Part shown: positions 25,730-37,203 of the stretch, piece by piece
Position numbering within the stretch: the stretch's first letter is position 1
Layout: the number at the start of each line of letters is the position of its first letter
NCBI GenBank assembly: GCA_963693305.1
Contig: OY855905.1
Location: forward strand, 19,005,937-19,069,936
From: Meandrina meandrites
Taxonomy: Eukaryota; Cnidaria; Anthozoa; Scleractinia; Meandrinidae
Reading direction: 5' to 3'
DNA length: 64,000 bases
Translations under genes and position numbers: made by a program
Notes under the pieces: generated by a model
Told to the model about the DNA's origin: nothing
Databases searched by the model: none
What the model saw: the letters and a program-made list of their open reading frames with translations, nothing else

Positions 25730-27355
25730 GAATGACATCAAATTGCTTCAAAACATCTCATGAAGTCTACCCTTTGATCAAAACAGAAATACGCTAACTT
25801 CCTGCCTGCCATGCTAAAGACGTTTCTAGAGAGTATTCTGGTTGGTAAAGATAATGTGAAGTTAGTGTCAATTGGACAGGCTATTACCCAGGCAGCACAA
25901 CCTCGGGTGATTCTTGCACCTTTACAGGTTGGTTTAGCAGTGCAGCTCCATCACAACTTTGCATCATTTCTAACAGACACCCTGCATCGCCATGGCTTCT
26001 GTTCTTTGTATCAAGAGGTAAAGCTGCTTAACCAGAATGCTGCATTGGACCAGGGAAATGACATATCAGATTATGACAGAGAATTTGTTCAGGATTAAGC
26101 TGACAATGTGGACCATAATCTTGGAACCCTTAAAAGTAACAACACCTTTAATCATGGGCACGGTTTGTACCATTCCTGGCACTAACCAAAAAAGATGTGT
26201 CCCGATATCAAAGATTAATCCTCAAGACATCTCAGCAACAGGAAAACTTGAAATGCATCCTCCATCTGAGCCAAGGCAATAACAAGTGGAAGTACAATAA
26301 CGTGGTAGATTAACTTTGTTTATCATAGTTTAAAATTCTGGCATTATCTTTGCGATAGGAAATAATGTAATGCGAGGAATCTACAACGTATAGTGTGAAT
26401 GTGAGTCAGTTTCATTGATTGAGTGTTTGCATGCGTTACAAGCAGCTGTAATTTCACTAAAACTTTTACTATAATTACAAATGATCTTGCTAAAATCACA
26501 GTTGAGTTTAAATTTTTTCAGTGGGGCGAGTCAAATGGGTTGACCCCCAAGATAGCTTCTACCTTGAAGGACAAAGACCTCGATGTTGCTGAAGCAGTAA
26601 AACTATTGTCCACAAACATTGCCAAGCTTGGCTTGACAAAAGGCCAAACTAACTGTAAATGGAATGAAAACACCAGTTCAGCCTCACAAAGGACCAAGGC
26701 CTTGACGAGCGAGAAGTTGGACAATGAAGGTGGCTTAGTTGCCCTCTGCAGTTGTGGTGGCCTTGATGACTTGCCTCCTAGCTTCCATTCAACTATCCCA
26801 CTGGCTAATCAGGTGCAGGGAGATACGACTAGAGTTGACTTAAATCCGCATGTGTACCTCGGTAAACCAAGCGCAGGTAAGGAAGAGAAACCCCTTCTCA
26901 TGCCCGATTTTGTGGAAGTGTACTCAGGTTCCACTGAGCCGGAAGAACAAGGATAGGTTCCAGTGGCAGGGCTCAAGTGATTGTGCAAGCATTCAAAAAG
27001 AAAACACCGACCCTTGAAAACCATCATGCTCACGCAGCAGATGAGCGCTAGCGTTAAGATCCTAGACGTACTTCTCCAGTGCTGGAACATGAATGTCAGA
27101 GCGATCCAAGACTACCTTGCCTACATAGTTAAGGTGTCAGAGCCAATCGAGGAGCACATGTGGCAGTCTGTTGTTCTCCGGGACAAGGAGTACCGCAAAC
27201 TGCACCACCACCAGGGGTTTTGCTGGGACAGTGACTCCCAACATTTGCATGCGAGATTCCTGAAGAAACATCAAGGAACCTCCTTTTCAAACAATACCTC
27301 ACTCACTGGAGCAAGGGCCAACAAATCTTCCACAGACCACCCTATTGGTTAATAA
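25730..27355 (+). pseudogene. fragments of a repetitive cnidarian ORF family
   Basis: Two segments: 25811-26098 (VSIGQAITQAAQPRVILAPL, VQLHHNFASFLTDTLHRHGF) and 26981-27352 (IEEHMWQSVVLRDKEYRKL). I recall closely similar LHHHF...LHRHGF and RDKEYRKL proteins as highly repeated, uncharacterised frames in coral and anemone genomes, probably transposon-derived. Stops and frame shifts between segments show decay. Confidence 0.45.
26298..26465 (+). repeat. dispersed direct repeat, copy 1
   Basis: About 170 bp beginning GTGGTAGATTAACTTTG, diverged copy of 27390-27560 in direct orientation; these may flank a single inserted unit. Confidence 0.6.
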
Positions 27356-27389
27356 AGCCCATTGTTACCCCAAAATTGTGTGATATTTT

Positions 27390-27560
27390 AAGTGGTAGAT
27401 AAACTTTGTTTACCATAGTTTAAAATTCCGGTGTTATCTTTGGGAAAGGAAATTATGTTATGGAAGGAATCTACAATGTATAGTATTAATGCGTGTCAGT
27501 TTCATTTATCAAGCTTTTGCATGGATTACAATTCAAGTAGCTGTAATTTTGTTACCCTCC
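27390..27560 (+). repeat. dispersed direct repeat, copy 2
   Basis: Partner of 26298-26465. A shorter direct pair (GGTTAATAAAG...CATTGTTACCCC) also occurs at about 27348 and 27580. Confidence 0.6.
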
Positions 27561-27776
27561 CTCCCTCCTGAGGGCATTTACATGGTTAATAAAGAACATT
27601 GTTACCCCAAAATTGCATGATATTTTAAGTGGTGGTTGCAAAAGCAGTAGATCCCTCAGCGAACTTGGACATACTTTGGAAGACATCCCTGCTGTGTGCC
27701 AGCATGAGCTGGAATTATGCAGGCTGTCCACTGTGGCAATCATAAGGGGAAGTTTGCAATAGCATTTCTACCAATG

Positions 27777-28230
27777 AATGACGAGAAAGAAATCAAGGCC
27801 GCTAACGATCGCTGTCTGTATCAGGAGGTTTATAATAGAAGAGACGATCTACGTTTGCTCGGTATTCCTGAATCCACTGACACAGAAAACGCCAGCAATA
27901 CATCGAGATAGAGCTTGAAATCGAAAACGCTAGAGACATGGAATTCCAATGTGTTCACTGCATTGGTAAGAAAAAAGTCAGAGTAAACAGACTGATCATT
28001 GTGGTTTTCTGAGATTCCCTGACCAGGAAAGAGTATTCAAAAAAGCACTAGAGCTCAAAGGAGATACAGAAGTCAGAGGGTACACAGATCTACCCAAGGA
28101 AATTCAAGAACGCCGTAAAAAGCAAAGGCCAAAACTTAAAAAGGCAAGAGAAGAAGAAAAAGTCGCCTCTTTCGATAAATAGGAACCAGAGAAGCTATAT
28201 ATTGATGGACAGTTAATTCAAATGCAATGA
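27777..28230 (+). pseudogene. L1-like LINE ORF1 fragment
   Basis: In three frames the sequence reads YNRRDDLRLLGIPEST, then CIGKKKVRVN, then FPDQERVFKKALELKGD and LPKEIQERRKKQRPKLKKAR. This is the RRM-like and C-terminal region of L1-type ORF1 proteins (Transposase_22 family). Frame shifts near 27905 and 28010 show decay. The LINE continues at 30943 after the nested piggyBac. Confidence 0.7.
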
Positions 28231-28383
28231 AACATTTAAAAAGTAAGGTAAATTGTTTTGGCGCTTTAGACTTGTATTTTTTCCCTATTTCAATGTTGTT
28301 AATGCTTTAGTGTTTTTAAAACAAAGCCTGTCGAACAGCAAACCTCAAGAAACAACATTGAGTAGGGGGATAAGATATTTTAA

Positions 28384-30938
28384 CCCTTAACGTACCAACT
28401 ACGCATATATGCGTAGAAATATACGACGTCATTTTAACGAGCAATTGTGGTGAATTACTGGGGCTTGGGGACTGGTGTTATATTCCAAATCACTTTACAT
28501 GAAGTATATTTTGAGGCAGTAAAGAAAAATGGCCGCTTCGATAGTTTTTATTAAACGTTTTGAAAATTTCAATTCTTGAGTGCGTATTGTGTACGGCTTT
28601 TTAAAAATGGCGGCGTGTCCACGATCTCCTGAAGCACATTCGGCGCCTGGAAGCGGTGAAAACGACGTGGAAATCCAATTTATCGATGAAGAGAATTTAC
28701 CTTTAGCTTGTATCAGTGTTTTGGAGCATCCTGAGTCAGAAGAAGAGATTAGTTCCGATGATTTGGCAGAAACTAGTGAAGAGGAGTCAGAAGAATCAGA
28801 AAGTGAAGAAGATGGAGACACAGAGGAGGAAGAATGGGCATGGAGCGAAGAAATAGCAAGAAGGGACGATATTGACTTCAATGAACTCGTGGGATTGGCA
28901 GCAAATGTGAACATTAGACATCAAGCCAGGCTTTTTTTGATCTGTTCTTCACCGCTGAGGTATGGAATTTGTTAGCTAGACAGACTAATCTAATGCAAAT
29001 CAGAAACGAGGAGCTACAGAAAAGTCAGCATGGTATCCGGTGACTGTGGATGAAATGAAAGGTTGGGTTGCAATTTATTTGTGTATGGGAATTATCAATA
29101 AGCCAAATCTGCCTTCCTACTGGAGTACTGACCCCATAATGTCCACCCCGTTCTTTGGTTCGACCATGTCGAGAACAAGATTTCTTCAGATTCTGCGCTA
29201 CCTTCACTTTGTTGATAACTCCTTAGCTCCCGGGCCTGATTCACCAAATTTCAACAAGCTGTACAAAATTCAGCCTCTGCTGGATTTGATTATACCCAGG
29301 TTCAGAGCAGTTTACAAACCTGAGCGGCAACTTGCTGTCGATGAAACCTTGATTAAGTTCAAGGGGAAGGTTCATTTTAGGCAATTCATCCCCATAAAAC
29401 CTGGCAGGTTTGGAATCAAGGCATTTACACTTGCCGAATCAACCAGTGGCTATGTTCTGGGGAGCAAGGCATACACTGGAAAGGAAGCCAATGTAGTCCA
29501 GAAAGATCTTGGGAAAAGGGCTGTTATGTCATTGATGGAACCTTTCCTTGATAAAGGCTACTACGTGTTTATGGATAATTATTACACTTCTGTGGGTTTG
29601 TTCGAGGAACTAGAGGGAAGAAAAACTCTAGCTTGTGGCACTGTAAGGTCTAACAGGCTGGGCCTACCCAAAGACATTTGTGATCTGAAGGCAAAAGAGG
29701 TCAAAAGTCTAAAAAGAGGACAGTCCCTTTACAGACAGAAAGATACTTTGACTTACGTGACATGGCGTGACAGAAAAGCTGTCAGTGTCTTAGGCACTGT
29801 CCCAACAAGTAAAGATGATGCTGGTGTTGTAGAAAGATGTTTGAAAGTAAATGGTCACTGGGTGAAGCAAAACTTTGTACGTCCTGGTGTGATTAGCTTG
29901 TATAATGCTTACATGGGAGGTGTTGATGTTTCAGATCAGCGCGTTAGCTCTTATGCAAGGCTAATGAGAGGTTCTGTGTGGTATTACAAGATTTTTTTCT
30001 ACCTCATTGAAGTGTGTGTGTCAAATGCACACATTTTAGAAAACAAATCCCCAAATCATGCCACCAGAACTGCCCTAGACTTCAGAAAGTCATTGATAAT
30101 TGACTTGCTTGATGGGAACTCCTTCAGGAAGGACACTCAGATGCAGACACCACCCACTCCTGAGATCCGTTTCAATCGACAAGAACACTTTCACCACCTT
30201 GTGAGCAATGACAAAAGATCTACATGCAAGGTTCACCTACAGCGTGTAGATACTTTTTATAGCTGTGCAGTGTGTGGAGTACGCATGTGCCTGGAGCCTT
30301 GCTTTCTGAGATACCACACACTAAGAGACTACTACTTCAATGATGAAGATCGCGAAGGTCCCAGACGTCTGAAAGAAGCAAGGGGGAGGCCTCGAGCCAG
30401 GGGAAGAGGAAGAGTTCTTCAAAATTGAACATGAAAAGACACTAACATGTTGGTAAAAGTAAAATTACTTAGGCAAAGTGATCTATGAGATAATGGAAGT
30501 GATTTGCTCAAAGGCTTTCTCAAAGATTATATACTAAGATTTTGTTACTTACAAGATAATTTATTCACTTGTAATAACCTTAAGGGCTCAACTTTCTGTG
30601 CATTGGAATGGTGTGATTACTTAAAATGATATTTTCAATGTTTTTGGGTCATGAATTGATTGAAAAAAAGCCATTAATCGAAAATATCTTTGTTACAGGA
30701 TTCTTTCAGTAAATTCTGCTTAAAATTTCTAATAATTATGCTAATTATGTATGTCGTGACGTCATCACATCGATCGTATCCCATAATAAGTTAAACAGAT
30801 TGAAAGATAATTTTATACTGATTATAAATATATATGGTTATATGGGGCTTTAATAAAAAGAAACTAATCTACAACTGGTTTTGTTAACATCTCTCAGTTT
30901 TTACCCAAAAAAATAACATACCCATGGTATGTTAAGGG
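28384..30938 (+). mobile_element. piggyBac element, 2555 bp, flanked by TTAA
   Basis: TTAA target duplications at 28380-28383 and 30939-30942. Terminal inverted repeats are CCCTTAACGTACC (28384-28396) and the reverse complement of CCCTTAACATACC (30926-30938), 12 of 13 matching. Contains one transposase gene. It interrupts a LINE between its ORF1 and ORF2. Confidence 0.92.
28610..30428 (+). pseudogene. piggyBac transposase with two frame shifts near the N-terminus
   Basis: The acidic N-terminal part (28610-28930) is in one frame. A break at the seven-T run (28932-28938) shifts into FDLFFTAEVWNLLARQ, and a second break at about 28990 leads into the main frame. From 29040 there are 462 uninterrupted codons. 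Catalytic Asp residues by family pattern are D101 (LAVDETLIKFKG), D179 (VFMDNYYTS) and D296 (MGGVDVSDQR) in that frame, and a C-terminal Cys-rich finger (YSCAVCGVRMCLEPC) follows. Two small indels only, so the element died recently or the assembly has errors. Confidence 0.88.
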
Positions 30939-30942
30939 TTAA

Positions 30943-31420
30943 CCAACTTGCAAGTCGGGACATTTGTGAAAAATGCATGAAATTCGTAAGTTTCAACTAG
31001 TTTTGTCCAATATTGTAGTAAGAAGTGATTTAGATTTCAAATTAAAATCTGTTGAGGCAGATAATGACAGACGCTACATTATAATGGCAGCTGACGTGTT
31101 AAGTTCATATTTTTTGTTTGTAAATATTTACGCACCTAACAAGGTACAAGAATGCAGATTTTTGGACAATTTGAACAAGGCTATCGGAAACTTTGTTGTC
31201 AATAAAGAGAATAAGATCATTATTGGAGGAGACTTTACTGTCACGCTATATTCCGATCTTGACTGCAATGGAGGAAACCCGTCTAACAAAGATTCAATAA
31301 AAAATATCCGAGCTATATGTCGAGATTTTGATTTGGTTGGCATTTGGAGAATAAGGAACTTTGTTATCCCTTTCACACAAGATTCAAGCAACCACCTAAT
31401 CATTACCTTTACTCGCTAGC
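30943..31420 (+). pseudogene. LINE ORF2 endonuclease fragment
   Basis: APE-type endonuclease region: FLFVNIYAPNK and IIIGGDFTVTLYSDLD are the family motifs, followed by CRDFDLVGIWRI. The frame breaks near 31375. It is the continuation of the LINE whose ORF1 lies at 27777-28230, split by the piggyBac. Confidence 0.8.
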
Positions 31421-33120
31421 ATTTATGATGTTATACTATTCTTATCTTAGTTTAAGTTATCTCTGGATTTTTCTGGCCTTATGACCAGTACGAACTGTAG
31501 AACACTTGGTTCCATTCAACTTTATGAACAATGGATGGATTGGTATCGGGAAAATGTATACATTTATGTTCACACGTATAAGTTGTTTCACTAGGCTGAT
31601 CAAGTTGCTAGCTACTGTAAGTTCTACAGCAAAGTAAGATCGCAGTTTGCCAAAGATTAAAGAACACCACTGTTACCAGGTAAGATTACAATTCCAAAAC
31701 ATTACATTACTAATCACTGTGAGTTGTGGATCTAGGAGTGTGGATTAAGGGAGTGAGTCAACAGTGTTTTAAACTTGATGAACGAAAATCCAGTCTAAAG
31801 TTTTATTACCAAAGGACAGCAAAGAAGAAGCCGAGAATCCACAGTACTTCGAAAACACTGCGCAACACTATCAGTACCATTCAGGATGGAAACTTTTACA
31901 CACTTACTGAATGCAGATTGCAATACTTTTATGGAAAGTGTTTTTAACATCCAAAAGAACCATAGTAACAGAAGCAGAGAGGCAAGATGTTGACACTCAA
32001 AATGAAAACAAAGTCATAAATTGGGGTTTGTTGTCCTGAAATTGTTAATGTTGGTCTTAATATCATCCTGCCCTGCAACACAAAAGATTGCAGGGAAAGA
32101 GTAAACAAAACACCCAGGTCCAAGATCGGTAAATGCCACAGCTGTAAAAATTTCTTCCTGGAAATAAGCATGACCTTGGACATTGAAATTAAGTTAAGTA
32201 CCCGCCTTGCCAAAGGTCATCTCAGCATTCCTCAAAGAGGACATTTTCAACTATAAGGAAGACACTGATATACTTTAGAAACTTTTCACCCAAGAGAACG
32301 TTGATTGAATCAAAATGGAAAGATTGTGAAGCAAATCCTCACACATTATGACAATAACAATGACTTAAAATAAGTCCAACTACATAAGGCAACCAAAATA
32401 TTATGACAGTGGACAAAGAAACCTTGCCACTACTTAAACACTGCAGTTTTTCTTAGTTGAACATGTACCAACTTCTTTAAATTAAATTGTTCCAGTTCAA
32501 TTATATATTACATTTTGTATCATTTTGGCTAAGGTTAATCAGACATAAAATGTTTCCTTACCTAAATTAAAAAAATATAAATGACTATGTTGCCATTATC
32601 ATATGACAGCAAGAGATAATTACAATAACATTTTCATATTAATCAATCTATAATGTCAGAAAGAATGTTGCAGTTTAATGTTGTAGGGGATTGTTTCAGT
32701 TAAAATTAATGTGAAATGTTTCAGTTAAATTATACATGACATTGTATATCACATTTTGTAGCATATTTGGCTAACAATACATCAAACATAAATGCACCAG
32801 TTACAAGTATTTTCTTATTTAAATTACAAACATTTTTTTATGATTTGTTGCCATTTTCACATCCCAACAACAGATTATAAAGCACTTTCATAACAATCAT
32901 TTTGCATGGTTAATAACAATGTTGCAATTTAAGTGTTTTTTCAGTATGGTAGAAACATTTAACCATTTTTTCACAAGAGATATAAAAACAGTTTTTTATA
33001 ATGTTAGTAGAACTGTTACAGTTAAGTATTTTTATTTTGAAAGAATATTTTATTCTTACAATAAAGTTGACATGTAGAATTTACGGTAAAAGGGAAAAAC
33101 TCAGTATTTTGATATTTCAC
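31421..33120. other. AT-rich intergenic sequence
   Basis: No reading frame with family motifs. The part from 32440 to 33110 is especially AT-rich and contains degenerate internal similarities (GTTTCAGTTAAA and similar). Confidence 0.5.
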
Positions 33121-33600
33121 ACTCAAAGAATTCAAGCAAAAGTGGCCAAAGCTTGCTAGCTTGCTGTGCGCTCAGAAAAACCCCGCACATCTGAAACTGA
33201 TGACCTTGAGTGCATGTAAGGTATGTGGGGCTACAGTTGGCTGGTTCCATATTTCACACAAAGAATTCAAGCAAAAGTGGCCAAAGCTTGCCAGCTTGCT
33301 GTGCGCTCAGAAAATCCCCGCACATCTGAAACTGATGACCTTGAGTGCCTGTAAGGTACATGTATGTGCCACAGTTGGCTGGTTCCATATTTCACACAAA
33401 GAATTCAAGCAAAAGTGGCCAAAGCTTGCCAGCTTGCTGTGCGCTCAGAAAATCCCCGCACATCTGAAACTGATGACCTTGGGTGCATGTATGGTATGTG
33501 GGGCCACAGTTGGCTGGTTCGATATTTCACACTCAAAGAATTCAAGCAAATGTGGCCAAAGCTTGCTTGCTTGCCATGTCCTCAGCCATTCAAACAGATA
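33121..33600 (+). repeat. minisatellite, about 137-bp unit, 3.5 copies
   Basis: GAATTCAAGCAAAAGTGG occurs at 33128, 33263, 33401 and (one base changed) 33538, giving periods of 135, 138 and 137. Units are highly similar. A reading frame runs through three units (KVAKACQLAVRS type), which follows from low divergence and is not evidence for a protein. Confidence 0.93.
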
Positions 33601-34086
33601 CCATAAGGAACATTTTTGCACAAAAACACTTAAAGCAACTTCTCAAAGATTGAACAAGAACATGTGATAATAACCCACAAGTATAAAGAAGCACAATGCA
33701 CTCATGTCACATGACTTTTAATGTTAGAGCGATTTTCGTCGGACCATGAAACAGTTTCTAGTATTAAGTGTATAATAGTATCTATTAAAGTGTATTCGTC
33801 TAGTCTAATCTTTAGATCAGACTAGTCTAGTCTATCAATAGGGTCTAATGACTTGGTCTATTCATGACAACAAACCCTTTTGTCTAAAAACTCAAGTTTA
33901 TTGTAATTCAGAACTGTTCAGGATTATGTTAATAAAATAATAATTACTGATCCCGCCTGCTTGAGTTCGTTGCTTTCGACACTTTGTTGTACAGAAGCAC
34001 TCTCCAAGATTGTTGGTAAAAGTGTCTTGCGTTTAAAGGGCTGATTTGTTGAAATGCGCTCACAATTGCCAGCATGGCATTTTCTT

Positions 34087-34518
34087 TCAAGAAACCAGGG
34101 GTGAAACAAGAAATTGCTTTTGCTTGTCCAAAGACCAAAGCCTTATGAACAGTTTCGCTGTTGATGCTCTAAATGGAACATCACCGGGAGCCAGATGGAA
34201 ATCGCTCGCAAGTATCCGTTGCAGCTCACGAAGGTAGAGAGTGGGGTACATTCTGACAAGAGCTTCAAGATATGCTGCCTTCCACCATGTCATTTGTCTT
34301 GGACGCACATTATTGCATACCGAAGGTATCAATGTTGCCCTTTGTTGAAATAATCGCACATATTGGTCTACACAATTGTAGGAAACCCGACAAATTCTTG
34401 ACGTGTTAGCTATGGACAACGTTTCCAGAAACGTCACAATGATCTGAAGTCTTTTTTGTGTCGGGTAAGAACTTCCAAAACGGTAGCAACCGTGGTTCTG
34501 GTTTATACAGCACGACAT
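34087..34518 (-). pseudogene. Tc1/IS630-type transposase N-terminal fragment
   Basis: About 143 codons with a paired-like helix-turn-helix: RLQIIVTFLETLSIANTSRI followed by CRVSYNCVDQYVRLFQ, then RPRQMTWWKAAYLEALVRMY and YLRELQRILASDF, the second helix-turn-helix typical of IS630/Tc1/mariner enzymes. The DDE catalytic domain that should follow toward lower coordinates is not evident. Truncated and probably dead. Confidence 0.6.
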
Positions 34519-34583
34519 TCTAAAAACAAATACTCGAATTTATTTGTGAATGTATAGAGCAAACAATGGAGGGAGCTAGAGGC

Positions 34584-34946
34584 AATTGGCCATGTTCTAA
34601 ATGAGCAGGGGACTGGGTACAAACATTAAAAATCGATTGAACTGAAAAATAGAGCCCGTCATCTGAAAGAGCATCCAAACATTAGTAAGTTTACCAAATT
34701 TGAGAGTTATTGGTTAAAACACAAAGGCATGGTACACTTTTCAAAATCGCTAAAATAAGAGAGCTCAGTATGGATTGGAGGGACGCCTGTCTCTCCAAAC
34801 CATATGGATTGGAGGGACGCCCGTAACCAAATTTGGTAAACTTACTAACGTTTGGATGCTCTTTCGGATGGCGGGCCCAATTTTTCAGTTCAATCGATTT
34901 TAAATATTCATACCCAGTCCCCTGCTCGTTTAGAACATGGCCAATT
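34584..34946. repeat. 363-bp imperfect inverted repeat (MITE-like)
   Basis: Left arm 34584-34703 begins AATTGGCCATGTTCTAA and the right arm 34825-34946 ends with its inverse. Both contain CAGGGGACTGGGTA and TAGTAAGTTTACCAAATTTG in inverted order. A direct repeat GGATTGGAGGGACGCC lies in the centre. No coding capacity. Confidence 0.8.
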
Positions 34947-35094
34947 AAAAAAGACAATGAAACTTGTGTTGCACATGCAATATATCGTAGATGCAAATAA
35001 AATTTATTGTGAAGATTACACGTTGGGGATTTTGAACAGTTTGTATTAAGTCGCACCATGTGTACCACACATATTTGCTTTAGTATGTGAGGAC

Positions 35095-36530
35095 ATGTGG
35101 TAAATTTGCTACATGGCCAAGTCAAGCTGCTAAAAGGACATCAAAGAAATTGTCCTTATGCAAACTGTTCCTGCCCTAAATGTGCAAGTCACGAGCACCT
35201 CCTTGCACTTCAAATGACAGATCGTCATTCAAATGAAGACAAGGGAAAATGCTGGCGCACTAACCTGACGCAGTCCTGCACAGCAAAGAAAGCAGAAGAC
35301 CACCAAGCTGTATGGTTTCCAGAAATGACTGCTCAACTGGACAGTGAACCTATGTTTGCTCTGAAGGTGGCAAATTCTGAAGCAGGACAGAAGGCAATGG
35401 AGAAAAGCAAGCCAAAGTCAAAGCAAAGGAAAGGTAAACATGTTTACAACGACTAACTATCCCAACTTCAAATTAAGGCATTGAGTATTTCAAGGGGAAT
35501 TTTGATCTTCTAGAGGACCTTGTCACTATTTTACTCCGGTACCAATACAAATTCAAGCTTTGTAACGGAGGGGGACATTGGAGGAGGGGGGTTGCGGGAT
35601 TATGGTATTTTCGATTCACAACTGCGGGATTCCAGTTTCATGCAGTACGACGGTACGCGTTATTTTAGCATTTCGAGCAGGTGTGTTCCGTAAAATGTCT
35701 AATTTTGTACAATATTTCGGTGAGGGAACTTTCCTTACAATGTTAGTAAGAGAAGGAATTTTGCGCAAGTTTCAGTTTTCGGTAACCTGTGATCAGGCGA
35801 ATTATTTCGCGTTCTCATTTACTCTCTGTCTTTTTGTGGCCAAGTGAAAAATCCTGTAAGAGAATGTAAGGAGCATGAATCGCAGGTTAGGTTTTCAGTA
35901 TTTGAGTGGATATCTTGCGGTTTTACGGCACAGTTTTGGAGAACCCCAGTGTTCCCTCAGTAAAAGAAATGAGTAAACGGCATGTAAATATTTCCCTAGC
36001 ATAAAACTGAAAAATATTGTAATTTAATTACAATTTCTGCTAAATAACACTGGCACCTATACAACAGCATTAACTCGTATTCACAAGAAATCGCCGCCAC
36101 AGTGAAAGACATCAACCTGGTGACCGTGTTGAAAACGCCAATTCACTTGCACCAAAGACAGCCCAGATGAGAGTGACACCTTGGCGTGTCAAGCACTGCG
36201 ACATTCACAACTTTCTCCCCAACGGCTCAAGCACATCCGTCCCCTTCGCCAGTTGTTCCGACTCAGCAGCACTTTACTCAGAAGTTGGAAAACTTGAAAA
36301 AGGTCTTGCCATTCGCAAATGAGGTAAAATTAGCCTCCCTTCCTACTCGAGCACAAGGGGATATGGATGCAGTCGTTCAAGAAATCTTGGACTCGTCTAA
36401 CAATCTGGCAGTTGAGCACACTCACGATGCAACAGGTGAAGCGGAGAATCTAAGAATCATCAACCTTACAGGCCCGGATGATGATAAGAAATGCTTCACC
36501 GAAACCACCACGGCAAAGTCCACCATGGCA
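35095..36530 (+). CDS. partial DMRT-like transcription factor gene (DM and DMA domains)
   Basis: Exon 35095-about 35432 encodes the second half of a DM domain: HGQVKLLKGHQRNCPYANCS followed by CPKC, with His and Cys residues in zinc-site spacing, then LLALQM. It ends at a good splice donor (GGAAAG then GTAAAC). A second segment at about 36230-36520 reads LENLKKVLPFANEVKLASLP and TRAQGDMDAVVQEILDSS, which resembles the CUE-like DMA domain of DMRT3/4/5 proteins. The two on one strand, in order and 750 bp apart, support one gene. The first zinc-site cysteines are not visible, so the 5' exon is missing or the gene is decayed. Confidence 0.55.
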
Positions 36531-37203
36531 AACAATTTCAAACAACATGGCTGCCGCGCATGCAGATCGCGTTACATTTTGGACTTGTATTATATTTCGC
36601 GGAGTACAAAAATGCAGAGGAAACAGTCAAAAATGCTCTTACCTGCTCGGGAATCCTTCTTTTATTTCTTATGTACAATATTTATTCGAGGTCCACAAAT
36701 CTTGTCTCCAAGAAAAGTCTATATTGTTTCCTTCGAGCAGTGTTTTTTACAGATTCTCGACAATTTGCGTGTTCCCAAACAGTTTTGAAATGTCCTTCCA
36801 ATCTTGAGAAAGGCGCCATACTTCTTCTTAAAATACGTGCCAGGATGCTGAAACCGCCGAGAAGAGTTTCCAGTTGAACATTGTCGAGGTCCACAAATCT
36901 GAATCGATTGCCCGAACACCAAGGGCAGTTCAGATGCTCAAATTGTGATCCACAAACCATTCTTCGCTGTTCCCAGCATCCTTGAAAATACAGTAAAACC
37001 ATCCTTCTCAAATCGGGAAGGATCTCGGTCGTGACTTACTGGATCCGCTAGAAAAGTGTTTCTAAAAAACCTCACTTCGTCCTCCATTTTGAAAATATAT
37101 TTCTTCTACCCTTGGTAGCCTCTCCTTTCTGACTTTGTGGCCTCTCCTTTCTGACTTTGTGGCCTCTTTATGATCTACTTTTGGCGGTAAATTAGAATTC
37201 AAA
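36531..37203. other. intergenic with small duplications
   Basis: GGTCCACAAATCT occurs at 36690 and 36889, and a 23-bp tandem duplication (GGCCTCTCCTTTCTGACTTT type) lies at 37115-37160. No gene supported. Confidence 0.45.

Noticed and set aside
30943..31420. Stand-alone endonuclease gene
   Set aside because: It is the start of a LINE ORF2 with decay; its ORF1 lies across the piggyBac insertion.
33121..33667. CRISPR-like or protein-repeat array
   Set aside because: Units of about 137 bp adjoin with no spacers, so this is a minisatellite; periods are not all multiples of three, so a selected protein repeat is unlikely.
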